Source: Christensenella tenuis
GTDB lineage: Bacteria > Bacillota > Clostridia > Christensenellales > Christensenellaceae
NCBI RefSeq assembly: GCF_014287795.1
Contig: NZ_JACOON010000002.1
Coordinates: 1 to 64,000, forward strand
Length of the DNA: 64,000 bases
Direction: 5' to 3'
The translations under genes were made by a program, and so were the position numbers. This document shows, piece by piece, positions 16,601-25,372 of the stretch (the stretch's first letter is position 1; every line of letters begins with the position of its first letter). A model generated the notes under the pieces. It was not told the origin of the DNA. It was given only the letters and a program-made list of their open reading frames with translations, and made no database searches.

Positions 16601-17377
16601 TTAAACCAAGGCTTTCTTCTGCCCGGATTTTGGATAGCAAAACCAGAAAAAAACGCCAAGGGCAATGAGCGCGAGGCTCACCCATTGCGAGATGGAAAAA
16701 ACACCGTAAATGCCGCGAAATGCATCGTAGCGGAAAAATTCCAGTACGAAACGAATGATGCCATATCCAATCAGGTAGACCGCAAGGATTTTTCCGGGCG
16801 GTCTTTTTTGTTTCCCATAACGGAGCATGAAAAAGAACAACGCCAGGAGGCACGCCGATTCGATTAGCTGCACAGGCAGCAGCCGCACACCGTGCGGCGC
16901 AAACGGCGAGGCATCAAAGAATACGCCGAAGTCGCAGGGAATGCCATAGCAGCATCCGGCGGAAAAACAGCCTACGCGCCCGACCGCGTGCATGAGCGGG
17001 ATAGAAGGCAGTATGGTATCGAGCATGGCCCATGCCGGCGTTTTAATGAGTCTGGCCGCCAGAAACAGAAAAAGGATACCTCCGATGAATCCGCCGTAAT
17101 ACACAAGGCCCGCATCCATGAAATATTCGAGAAATGTATAACCGGTATCTTTTGCCAGTTGCAGGAAACTGGTAAAACCTTGCGCCATATAAAAGAGTTT
17201 AGCGCCGAGAAGCGCGCCAGCCGCTGCAATAAATAAACACGCGACAAGATCGTCCGCGCGAATTCCGTTTATTTTGCGCCGCAAAACGGCGCAAATGAGC
17301 CCGGCGGCAAAGCCGATAACGATCATAATCGCATAAGTGGATATGGAAACGCCAAAGATTTGTGTTACAGGACACAT
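16601..17377 (-). CDS. lgt: Prolipoprotein diacylglyceryl transferase family protein
   Basis: Membrane enzyme that moves diacylglycerol onto the lipobox cysteine of prolipoproteins. 258 residues, about seven hydrophobic helices. The signature area reads HAVGRVGCFSAGCCYG (130-145), with His130 and Arg134 of the family, but the GCxxxGCCYG form instead of the NFxNxE form of E. coli or Bacillus. RLLPVQLIES and RFVLEFFR are further family segments. It is shorter than typical Lgt. The window encodes at least one lipoprotein substrate (25373). Could also be a paralogue with a shifted role; a second lgt elsewhere cannot be excluded. Confidence 0.8.
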   Translation of the reverse strand: MCPVTQIFGVSISTYAIMIVIGFAAGLICAVLRRKINGIRADDLVACLFIAAAGALLGAKLFYMAQGFTSFLQLAKDTGYTFLEYFMDAGLVYYGGFIGGILFLFLAARLIKTPAWAMLDTILPSIPLMHAVGRVGCFSAGCCYGIPCDFGVFFDASPFAPHGVRLLPVQLIESACLLALFFFMLRYGKQKRPPGKILAVYLIGYGIIRFVLEFFRYDAFRGIYGVFSISQWVSLALIALGVFFWFCYPKSGQKKALV

Positions 17378-17398
17378 AGAGGAAACCTTTCTAAAAGA

Positions 17399-17435
17399 GA
17401 AAAACAGGCAAACCTTACGGTTCGCCTGTTTTAAA
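17399..17435 (-). terminator. Terminator of the small membrane protein gene
   Basis: Read on the minus strand: AAACAGGCGAACC, GTAA, GGTTTGCCTGTTT, with a T-run. One mismatch in the stem. Confidence 0.7.
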
Positions 17436-17448
17436 AAACTCAGTCAGA

Positions 17449-17727
17449 TTAACCAAGCATGCTTGCAGCCGTCATACCTGCAGCAAGAAGCGCACCCGCG
17501 CAAGCAACCGCAACGATGATCAGGATCACCGAGAGAATCAAGCCGATCAGCGAAAGAATCCAACCGGCAGTTGCCATTCCGGAAGGAGCCTGCTTTTTTG
17601 CTTTGGAACCGAGTACGAGACCAATGATGCCGCACACGAGACCAACCGGCCAGAAGACAAATGCAAAAATGATCGCTACAATACCAAGTACGAGCGATAC
17701 AACTGCAAAAGTACTTTTGTTTTCCAT
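17449..17727 (-). CDS. Small membrane protein, DUF4190-like
   Basis: 92 residues with two long hydrophobic stretches: VVSLVLGIVAIIFAFVFWP, then a GSKAKKQAPSG turn, then GWILSLIGLILSVILIIVA. The pattern (glycine-rich helix, polar loop with basic residues, second helix) is that of DUF4190-type proteins. ATG at 17727 is chosen for its GGAGG site 10 bases upstream; the reading frame remains open further but without a site. A second small membrane protein of the same build lies at 50766-51032. Role unknown. Confidence 0.75.
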   Translation of the reverse strand: MENKSTFAVVSLVLGIVAIIFAFVFWPVGLVCGIIGLVLGSKAKKQAPSGMATAGWILSLIGLILSVILIIVAVACAGALLAAGMTAASMLG

Positions 17728-18186
17728 AACTATGATACCTCCAAAAATATATAATAATAGCGGGCCGGAATATAAAACCTGACCCTGAAAGCCGGATTTT
17801 AAACCACTTCCCACGATCTCATTATATAATAAAACACCTTCGCAAGTCAAACTCCGGGCGCAAAAAAAAGGCAAAACAGGGACGTTTTGAGGCGCAAAAT
17901 TATTTTTTGGAGAAAAATCGTTTTTTACCCGTAATAAATGTAATATTTTTGTATAAAATATAGATAAATTTCATTGACAAAAACGCCTTTTTTGCGCATA
18001 ATAAAAGGGACAGAAGTGGAAATTTATGAAAATGGAGTTCACAACCGTTTTTTCCTGTATATTTTAGTGTATATATAATTTTATCACTTCCATGCACGTT
18101 AAAGGGTTTTGATTGACGCTGTTTCGTTGATATTGTTTATTAAATTTTAAAAATTTTTAACATACCAAAAAGGAGTAACCATTGTC
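17728..18186 (+). promoter_or_regulatory. Long AT-rich leader and promoter region of rho
   Basis: TTGACA (17974-17979), 17-base spacer, CATAAT (17997-18002) form a near-consensus promoter. It leaves a leader of about 175 AT-rich bases before the rho start. A second TTGACG at 18113-18118 has only a weak -10. No coding sequence is seen. A long leader fits with autoregulation of rho, known in other bacteria. Confidence 0.7.
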
Positions 18187-19812
18187 GTGGATACCAGTTT
18201 ACTCGAATCCAAAAGTCTCGCCGACCTGCGCGAGATCGCAAAACTAGCAGGTGTAAAATCTCCAACCAAGTACAAGAAGGCGGATCTTCTGGCAAAGCTT
18301 CTTGAGCTTGAACAAGCGGAAGAGCAGAACGCAGCCCCGCAGCAGGAACCTGCGGCGGAGGAACCGGCCGTCTTGGAACAGCCGGTTGCCGAGGAGGCGA
18401 AGCCGGAAAAAGCGCCCGCCCCCCGGCGAGGGCGTCCAAGGGCCAAGCCGCAGCCGGAACCGGAAGAACAGCCGCAGCCGGAGGCGCAGCCACAACAGGC
18501 GGCCCCCGCGGCGGAACCGGAATCGATGCAGGATTTTGGGGATGACGAGTCTGCCGGGGAAGTAGAGGAGCATCATGATTCCCGCCGGCGCAGGATCATC
18601 GAATATGTGCCGAATAACGATGCCGTAAACGAAATACTCAATACCGGCGAATGCAAGGATGCAAACGGCATCTTGGAAGTGCATTCGGAGGGATACGGCT
18701 TCCTGCGCAGTGAAAATTACCTGCCGGGCTCCAAAGATGTATACGTATCTCAGGCACAGATTCGTAAGTTCAACCTGAAAACGGGGGATAAGGTGCGCGG
18801 TAAGACCCGTCCCTCCAAAGATGGGGAACGCTTGCTCGCCCTCCTGTATATCGAAACGGTGAATGGGGAGCCGGTGGAAAATTGCCAGACACGTCCGGCC
18901 TTTGAAACCCTGACGCCTATTTATCCGGATGAACGTTTTACGCTGGAAAATATCCGCGCGTCGCGGGATCTTGCCATCCGTATGATCGACCTCATTTCAC
19001 CGATCGGCAAAGGCCAGCGCGGCCTCATCGTAGCGCCGCCGAAGGCAGGCAAAACAATCCTGCTGAAAAAGATTGCCAACAGCATCACCACGAACTATCC
19101 GGAAGTAGAGCTTCTGGTGCTGCTGATCGATGAGCGCCCGGAGGAAGTTACGGATATGCAGCGCTCCATCGCGGGAGAGGTTGTCTATTCGACTTTTGAC
19201 GAAAAGCCGGAAAACCATGCGCGTGTCTCGGATATGGTCATCGAGCGCGCCAAGCGCCTTGTGGAACATGGGCGCGATGTTGTGATCCTGCTTGACAGCC
19301 TGACGCGTTTAGGGCGCGCGTATAACCTGATTGTTCCGCCATCCGGGCGTACGCTCTCCGGCGGTCTTGATCCGGCATCCCTCTATAAGCCCAAGCGTTT
19401 CTTCGGCGCGGCGCGTAATATTGAAGGGGGCGGTTCGCTGACCATTATTGCCACAGCGCTGGTGGAAACGGGTTCCCGCATGGATGAAATTATCTATGAA
19501 GAATTTAAGGGAACGGGCAATATGGAAATCCATCTTGACCGCAAGCTGTCTGAAAAACGTATTTTCCCGGCAGTGGATCTTGCGAAATCGGGTACCCGCC
19601 GCGAAGACTTGCTGCTCTCGCAAAAAGAGCTCGAGGGTACGTGGGCGCTGCGGAAAGCGTTGTCTTCCGGGAACACGACGGAAGTTACAGAACAGCTCAT
19701 AGGCATGCTCGTACGTACGCAGACAAACGAGGAATTCCTCGCAAGGCTGCATGAATGGTTCCGTATTTGGGAAAAAGAAGGATATAATTCCGGCAGCGGC
19801 GGAAGATATTAA
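18187..19812 (+). CDS. rho: Transcription termination factor Rho
   Basis: Hexameric RNA helicase that ends transcription. 541 residues, longer than the roughly 420 of E. coli Rho. A SAP-like N-terminal helix pair (about 1-42, LADLREIAKLAGV) is followed by a low-complexity linker rich in Pro, Glu, Ala and Gln (about 43-130). Then come an OB fold with GILEVHSEGYGFLR, and the RecA-like motor with Walker A APPKAGKT (near 283-290), Walker B VVILLDSLTR (about 365) and the LDPASLYKPKRFFGAAR region. GTG start 18187; AGGAG lies 11 bases upstream. Own promoter and terminator. Confidence 0.96.
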   Translation: MDTSLLESKSLADLREIAKLAGVKSPTKYKKADLLAKLLELEQAEEQNAAPQQEPAAEEPAVLEQPVAEEAKPEKAPAPRRGRPRAKPQPEPEEQPQPEAQPQQAAPAAEPESMQDFGDDESAGEVEEHHDSRRRRIIEYVPNNDAVNEILNTGECKDANGILEVHSEGYGFLRSENYLPGSKDVYVSQAQIRKFNLKTGDKVRGKTRPSKDGERLLALLYIETVNGEPVENCQTRPAFETLTPIYPDERFTLENIRASRDLAIRMIDLISPIGKGQRGLIVAPPKAGKTILLKKIANSITTNYPEVELLVLLIDERPEEVTDMQRSIAGEVVYSTFDEKPENHARVSDMVIERAKRLVEHGRDVVILLDSLTRLGRAYNLIVPPSGRTLSGGLDPASLYKPKRFFGAARNIEGGGSLTIIATALVETGSRMDEIIYEEFKGTGNMEIHLDRKLSEKRIFPAVDLAKSGTRREDLLLSQKELEGTWALRKALSSGNTTEVTEQLIGMLVRTQTNEEFLARLHEWFRIWEKEGYNSGSGGRY

Positions 19813-19828
19813 TTTGCGGTAACAAAAA

Positions 19829-19863
19829 AACGGATAGCCGGTCCCGGATATCCGTTTTTTTCG
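19829..19863 (+). terminator. Intrinsic terminator after rho
   Basis: ACGGATA and TATCCGT arms with inner CCGG pairing, T-run of seven. It also faces the convergent SGNH gene. Confidence 0.8.
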
Positions 19864-19886
19864 TGATTTTTTGAAGGGATGCTGCG

Positions 19887-20525
19887 TTATCCCAGGATTC
19901 CTTTTACACAGTCATAAAACGCATGCGCCAGTTTGCCGTGCCCTTCTTCATCCAGATGGAGCTGGTCAATGGGCGAAGGCTCCGCGACCTGCGCGGCGTC
20001 GATATAATGGCAGCCGTATAGCTCCGCCATCTTCTGATAGCGCGGGGCAAGTTCCTTAGCCAGGGAAATGGAGCGTTCATCGAAATAATCTCCGAGCCAG
20101 GTTTCCCCCACCTTTTCACCGATCCTGATCGGCGAAACGACCAGGATTTCAGGCGCTTTCCCATCCCTGCCATATGCTGGATTCTGCGCTTTTACAATCA
20201 GTTGTTCCAGGCATTTGGAAATGGAAAATGCGGTTTGCCCAAGATGCGCCTTGGTGTCGTTGGTGCCCAGCATAATAATCAGCAGGTCCACCGGCATTTT
20301 GGTCAGCAGACACGGATCCAAATAAGAAATACCGTTCCGGTACGGATCCACCGGGTCGTCGAAACCAGTGGTGCGTGCGTTCATACCTTCTTCGTACACA
20401 AGGTATTCCCCGCCGAGGAGTTTTTGGAGTACGCCCGGCCAGCGGTCCTCGTACGGCGTGCGGTGCCCGTCGGACGGATGGTGTCCCCATGTGTTGGAAT
20501 CTCCGTAGCAAACGATTGTTTTCAT
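19887..20525 (-). CDS. SGNH/GDSL-family hydrolase (esterase-like)
   Basis: 212-residue serine hydrolase. Block I GDSNTWG holds nucleophile Ser10, block III is MLGTND, and the C-terminal DQLHLDEEGH supplies Asp and His. No signal peptide, so intracellular. Similar proteins are annotated as arylesterase or acyl-hydrolase. ATG at 20525 is preferred because MKTIVCYGDS is the usual start and a purine-rich site precedes it; an ATG at 20534 sits directly on the site. Substrate unknown. Confidence 0.87.
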   Translation of the reverse strand: MKTIVCYGDSNTWGHHPSDGHRTPYEDRWPGVLQKLLGGEYLVYEEGMNARTTGFDDPVDPYRNGISYLDPCLLTKMPVDLLIIMLGTNDTKAHLGQTAFSISKCLEQLIVKAQNPAYGRDGKAPEILVVSPIRIGEKVGETWLGDYFDERSISLAKELAPRYQKMAELYGCHYIDAAQVAEPSPIDQLHLDEEGHGKLAHAFYDCVKGILG

Positions 20526-20636
20526 TCCTGTCATTCCCCCTTATGGTTTTGCTTTGCAGCCGGACAACATGGGTCCGGCTCCAAAATGATATGTTTATCA
20601 TACAACAAAATTCTTTGCGGTTCAATGTGGGCGGCC

Positions 20637-20665
20637 TTTACCAAAACGGCTTTTTGTGCTATATT
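20637..20665 (+). promoter_or_regulatory. Promoter of two-component system
   Basis: TTTACC, 17-base spacer, TATATT with TG extension; 34 bases before the histidine kinase start. Confidence 0.5.
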
Positions 20666-20698
20666 TTGAGCTGTATCAAAGAATTTACGGAGGCGCGC

Positions 20699-22192
20699 GT
20701 GAAGCTGAAGGACTTGGACGTACGCAAAAAAATAATACTCGCTAATTTTATGATGATTGTGATTCCAGTCCTCATCATAGTGCTTGTTATGATAGGAATC
20801 CTCATCGGCATCCTCACGGGCGCGGGCTCCAGTGTGACGATTGCAGCCACGAGCAAATGGGCGGGGGAAACGACCAATTACCAGCTCCAATTGATGATCG
20901 ATTCCCTGAGCGAAGACCTTGTGGAAAATAAGAATGTATTCCGGGAAGGTTCCACACTGCTCGAAATTTGCTCGGAATTGGAGGCAATGGGCGTCCATAT
21001 CGCCATTTCGGATGGAACGGGTACGCGGTATATCTCTCCGGGCGTATCGCCCGGGGAACTGGAAGCGCAGGCCAATGCGCTCCATGCGGACGGCTCGCCG
21101 TCGTTTGTGCGGACACAGGAGGGTTTCGCGTGCCGCACCGTTACGGAAAGTGAAAACGGTGTTTTTTCCATCGTTGCCGCAGCTCCCGGTTTTGCATATC
21201 CGGCAGGGGAATATTATGCCTATGACTCGCTGAAGGCCCACCTGAAAGTGATTCTTGTAACCGTAGGCGCAGCCGCGATCATCATTATCATATTTACAGG
21301 CAGCTATCTTTCCAAACGGTTGTCGCGCAGTATCCTTGCGCCGGTGCGTAAGCTGGGGGAGGCGACGGCTGCCGTACGCGGCGGGAACCTAGACCGTCCG
21401 GTGGGCTATACGTCCGGGGACGAACTTGGGCAGGTATGCGCCCTCTTTGATGAAATGCGCCTTCGCCTAAAGGAGTCCAAACAGGCGGAGCAGCGCTATG
21501 AGCAGCAGCGAAAACAGATGATTGCGGGAATATCCCACGACCTTTCAACGCCTATTACCACAATAAAAGGCTATGTAAGCGGCATTTTGGATGGAATTGC
21601 GGATACGCCCGAAAAAAAAGAACATTACCTGCGCACGATTTACGGCCGGGCATGCGATATGGAGCAAATGGTGGATAGCCTTTTCCTGTTTTCGAAGCTT
21701 GACCTGGATGAGGAACCATTCCGCATGGAACGGGTGGACCTCGTTGCGTATTTTGAGGATTACTTTGCGGAAATGCGCAAACCTGTGGGAGTGAAGTCTG
21801 GCTTCCATCCCGGAACGTGCAGAAGCGCGCCCGTGCTGATCGACCGGCTCCAGTTCGACCGTGTAATCGCCAATTTAGCGGATAACAGCATCAAATACCG
21901 CCGGGGGGATTCCTGTTTACTGGAACTGTGGCTCTCCTGCACGGAAAATGAGGTGGTGCTGGAATGGAAAGACGACGGCATCGGCATTGCCGGAGGAGAG
22001 GCGGAAAAAATATTTGAAAGCTTTTACCGCACGGATCCTGCGCGCGGGAATGCCGCGAAAGGGAGCGGCCTTGGCCTTTCCATCGCGCGGCGGATCGTGG
22101 AACGTATGGGCGGGTATATCAGTGCGCGCGCCAGGAGAAGCGGCGGCCTATGCATTACCATTACTCTGCCAATGGCGAAAGGAGAAGTATGA
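20699..22192 (+). CDS. Sensor histidine kinase
   Basis: 497-residue membrane kinase. Helix 1 at about 12-37, extracytoplasmic sensor of about 140 residues without a recognised fold, helix 2 at about 182-203, HAMP (SRSILAPVRKLGEAT), HisKA with phosphoacceptor His280 (AGISHDLSTP), and HATPase with NLADNSIKYR, DDGIGI and GSGLGLSI. GTG 20699 is chosen: ACGGAGG lies 5 bases upstream and the first helix follows directly; a much longer open frame is antisense to the SGNH gene. The stop overlaps the start of its response regulator. Signal unknown. Confidence 0.92.
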   Translation: MKLKDLDVRKKIILANFMMIVIPVLIIVLVMIGILIGILTGAGSSVTIAATSKWAGETTNYQLQLMIDSLSEDLVENKNVFREGSTLLEICSELEAMGVHIAISDGTGTRYISPGVSPGELEAQANALHADGSPSFVRTQEGFACRTVTESENGVFSIVAAAPGFAYPAGEYYAYDSLKAHLKVILVTVGAAAIIIIIFTGSYLSKRLSRSILAPVRKLGEATAAVRGGNLDRPVGYTSGDELGQVCALFDEMRLRLKESKQAEQRYEQQRKQMIAGISHDLSTPITTIKGYVSGILDGIADTPEKKEHYLRTIYGRACDMEQMVDSLFLFSKLDLDEEPFRMERVDLVAYFEDYFAEMRKPVGVKSGFHPGTCRSAPVLIDRLQFDRVIANLADNSIKYRRGDSCLLELWLSCTENEVVLEWKDDGIGIAGGEAEKIFESFYRTDPARGNAAKGSGLGLSIARRIVERMGGYISARARRSGGLCITITLPMAKGEV

Positions 22193-22863
22193 AAAAAATA
22201 TTAATCATAGAAGACGATGCAAGCATTGCGGAACTTGAACGGGATTACCTCGAAGCGAACGGTTTCAGGGCCGTGCTGGAAAGCGACGGGGGACAGGGAC
22301 TTAAGCGGGCGTTGGCAGAAGAATTTGCATTGATCCTGCTCGATGTGATGCTGCCTGGAATAGATGGCTTTGAGCTGTGCAAAGAAATCCGCGCACAGAA
22401 AGATACGCCGGTGCTCATCGTGTCGGCACGGCGGGACGATGTAGATAAGGTAAAGGGCCTTGGGCTCGGCGCGGATGATTATATGGTAAAGCCGTTCAGC
22501 CCGTCTGAGCTCGTTGCGCGGGTGCGTGCGCATATCGCGCGTTACGAACGGCTGACCAATAAAACGGGTGACGGAACACTTGCGGTACGCGGGCTTACAG
22601 TCGATGTGCCTGCGCGGCGGGTATATGTGCAGGGAGAGGAAGTTATACTCAAAAATAAGGAATTCGAGCTGCTCGAGTTCCTGATGAAAAATCCCAATAT
22701 TGTATTCAGTAAGGAAACGCTGTTTGACCGCATCTGGGGAATGGATTCCCTTGGAGACACGGCAACCGTAACGGTGCATATCAACCGCATACGGGATAAA
22801 ATCGAAACGGCGGATAAATATATCGAGACGGTATGGGGATCGGGCTACCGCTTCCGGGAATAG
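22189..22863 (+). CDS. OmpR-family response regulator
   Basis: 224-residue DNA-binding response regulator, partner of the kinase just upstream (start and stop overlap as ATGA). The receiver has the acidic pair ED (9-10), phosphoacceptor Asp52 (LLDVMLPG), and the lysine of VKPFSP. The C-terminal winged helix ends VETVWGSGYRFRE, typical of OmpR/PhoB. No nearby target gene is obvious: the next gene is convergent. Confidence 0.93.
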   Translation: MKKILIIEDDASIAELERDYLEANGFRAVLESDGGQGLKRALAEEFALILLDVMLPGIDGFELCKEIRAQKDTPVLIVSARRDDVDKVKGLGLGADDYMVKPFSPSELVARVRAHIARYERLTNKTGDGTLAVRGLTVDVPARRVYVQGEEVILKNKEFELLEFLMKNPNIVFSKETLFDRIWGMDSLGDTATVTVHINRIRDKIETADKYIETVWGSGYRFRE

Positions 22864-22934
22864 GGAAAACGTCAAAAAACAGATGCCCGGAAACAGAAAT
22901 TTACCGCAAGAGAGCAAATTTTGGACGGTAATAT

Positions 22935-23891
22935 TTATATGAGGCAGCGCGCCAAAAATTCATCGACGATTAGGGCGTTGACATAGCCGCTGCGCAGGAT
23001 GCTTTTTACGGCGGAAGCACGCTCCGAACCAACCGCAACGCCAATACGCAGGGGAATCCGCTTTAATGTTTCAAGGTCGATCGCGAGGATGCGCTCGTTG
23101 ATTCCCGCGTTGCAGGGGCTTCCCTGAATATCGAAATATCTTCCACATATAACGGCTTCCGCTTTCATTTCAATCAATTGCAGGACGTCCGCGCTGGAAA
23201 GCTGACCGTCGTGCATCGCCATGCGGTGTGGAAATTTAGCCGTGCCAATCGCGAGCAGGGCAACGTCAAGATGTGGAAACTGCTGGAATACTTTTTGAAT
23301 AAGCGGCTCCTGAAGCAACAATGTTTTGAGCGCTTTGGACTGTACCATCATGGGCGCGTTTACCGTATAAGCGTCGCCGTGCAGCTTGGACATGAAACTG
23401 TGGGCAATTTCAATATTCCCATATTTTGAATATTTCCCGGAAAGGCAACCGGAAAGCGCAACGGAATCAACCTTAACAAAATCGGAAAAATCAAGGTGCG
23501 AAATAATATTTAGATTGATCCTTCCAGAAGAAAAACCAAATTTCATTCCAGTTTCAAGATGACGCTCCAAATAGGCGGCGGCGAGTGCTCCAGCGTTATC
23601 CTGCGTGATTTCAGGATCGCTGTGCGACGTGGCGATCTGGATGTCCTGAAGGGAATATTTGTCCTTTATCCTAGCTGCCATATCCACCGCTTTTGATTCG
23701 GAATCGACGATTCGGATTACAACGACGCCGTTGTCTTCGCACGATTTCAGAAGCATGGAAACATTCGACCGGGACATAAAAAGCCGGTCTGCAATCTGCT
23801 GCTGGGAAAGGCCTTCGTAATAATAGAGCTTTGCGATTTTTACAAGAAGGTCCCGTTTATTCTTAGGGGAAGTACTTTGTGCCTGTTTCAT
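22935..23891 (-). CDS. SorC-family sugar-responsive transcriptional regulator
   Basis: 318 residues. The N-terminal helix-turn-helix is LLVKIAKLYYYEGLSQQQIA, shown in short as LSQQQIADRLFMSRSNVSMLL, a hallmark of SorC/DeoR-type regulators; here given as LSQQQIADRLFMSRS. The C-terminal effector domain resembles phosphosugar isomerases (SSGRINLN, GCLSGKY, AICG-type strands). ATG at 23891 has GGGAGGAT upstream; the open frame before it is not supported. It is divergent from the sugar operon starting at 24144 and very likely regulates it in response to a phosphorylated intermediate. Confidence 0.88.
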   Translation of the reverse strand: MKQAQSTSPKNKRDLLVKIAKLYYYEGLSQQQIADRLFMSRSNVSMLLKSCEDNGVVVIRIVDSESKAVDMAARIKDKYSLQDIQIATSHSDPEITQDNAGALAAAYLERHLETGMKFGFSSGRINLNIISHLDFSDFVKVDSVALSGCLSGKYSKYGNIEIAHSFMSKLHGDAYTVNAPMMVQSKALKTLLLQEPLIQKVFQQFPHLDVALLAIGTAKFPHRMAMHDGQLSSADVLQLIEMKAEAVICGRYFDIQGSPCNAGINERILAIDLETLKRIPLRIGVAVGSERASAVKSILRSGYVNALIVDEFLARCLI

Positions 23892-23992
23892 TGCGTATCC
23901 TCCCGGAGGGCTGTGGAATTTTGATAGGGCTTTCTTTATTGTATGCATGCCTTTTTGTATATGTCAATTGAGAGGGGATATTTTAATACATT

Positions 23993-24042
23993 TGTCAAAG
24001 ATTACTGACATTCGTCATAATAGGCCAATATAGATTGACGAA
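23993..24042. promoter_or_regulatory. Candidate SorC operators between regulator and sugar operon
   Basis: Two interleaved dyads lie in the divergent promoter region. TGTCA (23993-23997) pairs with TGACA (24006-24010) over 8 bases. TTCGTCA (24011-24017) pairs with TGACGAA (24036-24042) over 18 bases. The second right arm overlaps a possible -35 box (TTGACG, 24035-24040) of the operon. Confidence 0.5.
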
Positions 24043-24143
24043 AGATAAAACACGAGTTTAAAATGAAACTGAAATTTGACAAACTGATTATTTTTCCGAT
24101 CACATCTAGACAAATGTTTTCCGTACAAAAGGAGATAGGGAAT

Positions 24144-25211
24144 ATGAAGAGAGAAGAAGTCGTAAGGGACGCCCTTGCAAAGAAGGCGACCAGCCATCTG
24201 CCGGTTACCTTTGTTTATTCCAACCAAAAAGCGGAACGGTATTTTGCGGAACAGATGCACATGGACCACGAAGCGTTCTTAAAATATTCTGACAGCGATA
24301 TCAAAGACATCTATCTGATGGATGACCTGAATATGTATATTTCAGAGCCGGAACAACTTTCCCTCGCGCGAGATATGGGGTTTGTGTTTGACAGGGGGGA
24401 AGAAAACGTGCTGTTCGATAGGTGGGGGATCGGATGGTCGACGCACAGCGTGGGCCTTGAAGTAAGGATCAACGCGCTCAGGAAGGGCGAGGATGTCCTG
24501 TCCTATGAAGTCCCGAAGGAAAAAGGCGGGAATTTTATAATGGCAGACCGTCTGGTTGAAACCTACCGCAAAGAAGGTTATGCTGTATGGATCCCACAGT
24601 ATATTTCGTTTTTTGAGCGTGGCTGGGCGATCGTTGGTTATGAAGATTTTATGATGAAATGTTATACCGAACCGGAAAAGATCGAGACGCTGTTGGATAA
24701 AATCCTGGAATATAAAATGACTTTGGCCGAGCGAATCTGTACCTATCCGGTCGTTATGGGACATACGGGGGACGATTATGGCCTCCAGCGCGGCGGCGTG
24801 ATGTCCCTTGAAATGTGGAAACGTTTTTTCAAACCGCGCCTGAAAGAATTGTGGGGAGTGTATAAAAAACACCATATCAAAGTATGCCACCATAGCTGCG
24901 GGGATGTCGGCATGTATCTGGATGATATGCTGGATGCAGGATTGGACATCCTCCATCCAGTACAGGCGACGTGCCTGTCCATCACAGAACTTTCCGAACG
25001 TTATGGAAAAGATCTCATATTTTATGGAGGGATCGACTGCGTAGATGTCCTGACCAACGGAACGCCCGATGACGTCAGGCGGAACGTAGATGAAACGGTT
25101 GAGGTCCTCGGAAAAAACGGAGGACTGATTCTTTCGGCAATCAATATCATGCCGAATGTTCCGGTGGAAAACCTCAGGTCGCTGATCAATGCGGTAAACA
25201 GCTATAAATAG
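24144..25211 (+). CDS. Uroporphyrinogen decarboxylase-fold protein (MtaA/CmuA-like)
   Basis: 355-residue protein of the UroD superfamily, which contains heme-pathway decarboxylases and cobalamin or thiol methyltransferases. The HHSCGDV segment resembles the zinc site (HxCG) of the methyltransferase branch, and the arginines of true UroD are not evident. ATG 24144 has AAAGGAGATAG before it; the frame stays open upstream across the regulatory region. It heads an operon for sugar import and catabolism, where UroD-like proteins of unknown function recur in Clostridia. Likely not a heme enzyme; reaction unknown. Confidence 0.75.
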   Translation: MKREEVVRDALAKKATSHLPVTFVYSNQKAERYFAEQMHMDHEAFLKYSDSDIKDIYLMDDLNMYISEPEQLSLARDMGFVFDRGEENVLFDRWGIGWSTHSVGLEVRINALRKGEDVLSYEVPKEKGGNFIMADRLVETYRKEGYAVWIPQYISFFERGWAIVGYEDFMMKCYTEPEKIETLLDKILEYKMTLAERICTYPVVMGHTGDDYGLQRGGVMSLEMWKRFFKPRLKELWGVYKKHHIKVCHHSCGDVGMYLDDMLDAGLDILHPVQATCLSITELSERYGKDLIFYGGIDCVDVLTNGTPDDVRRNVDETVEVLGKNGGLILSAINIMPNVPVENLRSLINAVNSYK

Positions 25212-25372
25212 CAACTGCCGGGCGAACCGCACAGGAAGTTAAGGATCACACCCAAATAACGTAATCAAAATTACCCGAAAAACATGCGAAAAGCAATGTT
25301 TTTACAAGGGCTGGCTTAGTTTTGCCGTTTTAGAGAAAAACGGCGATGCAAACAAAACAAGGAGGAAGAAAA

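Noticed and set aside
20375..20698. Upstream extension of the histidine kinase frame
   Set aside because: It is antisense to the SGNH hydrolase gene and contains the kinase promoter; GTG 20699 has a proper ribosome site.
24144..25211. hemE (true uroporphyrinogen decarboxylase)
   Set aside because: The HxCG zinc-type motif and the sugar-operon context fit the methyltransferase-like branch; heme-pathway neighbours and conserved arginines are not seen.
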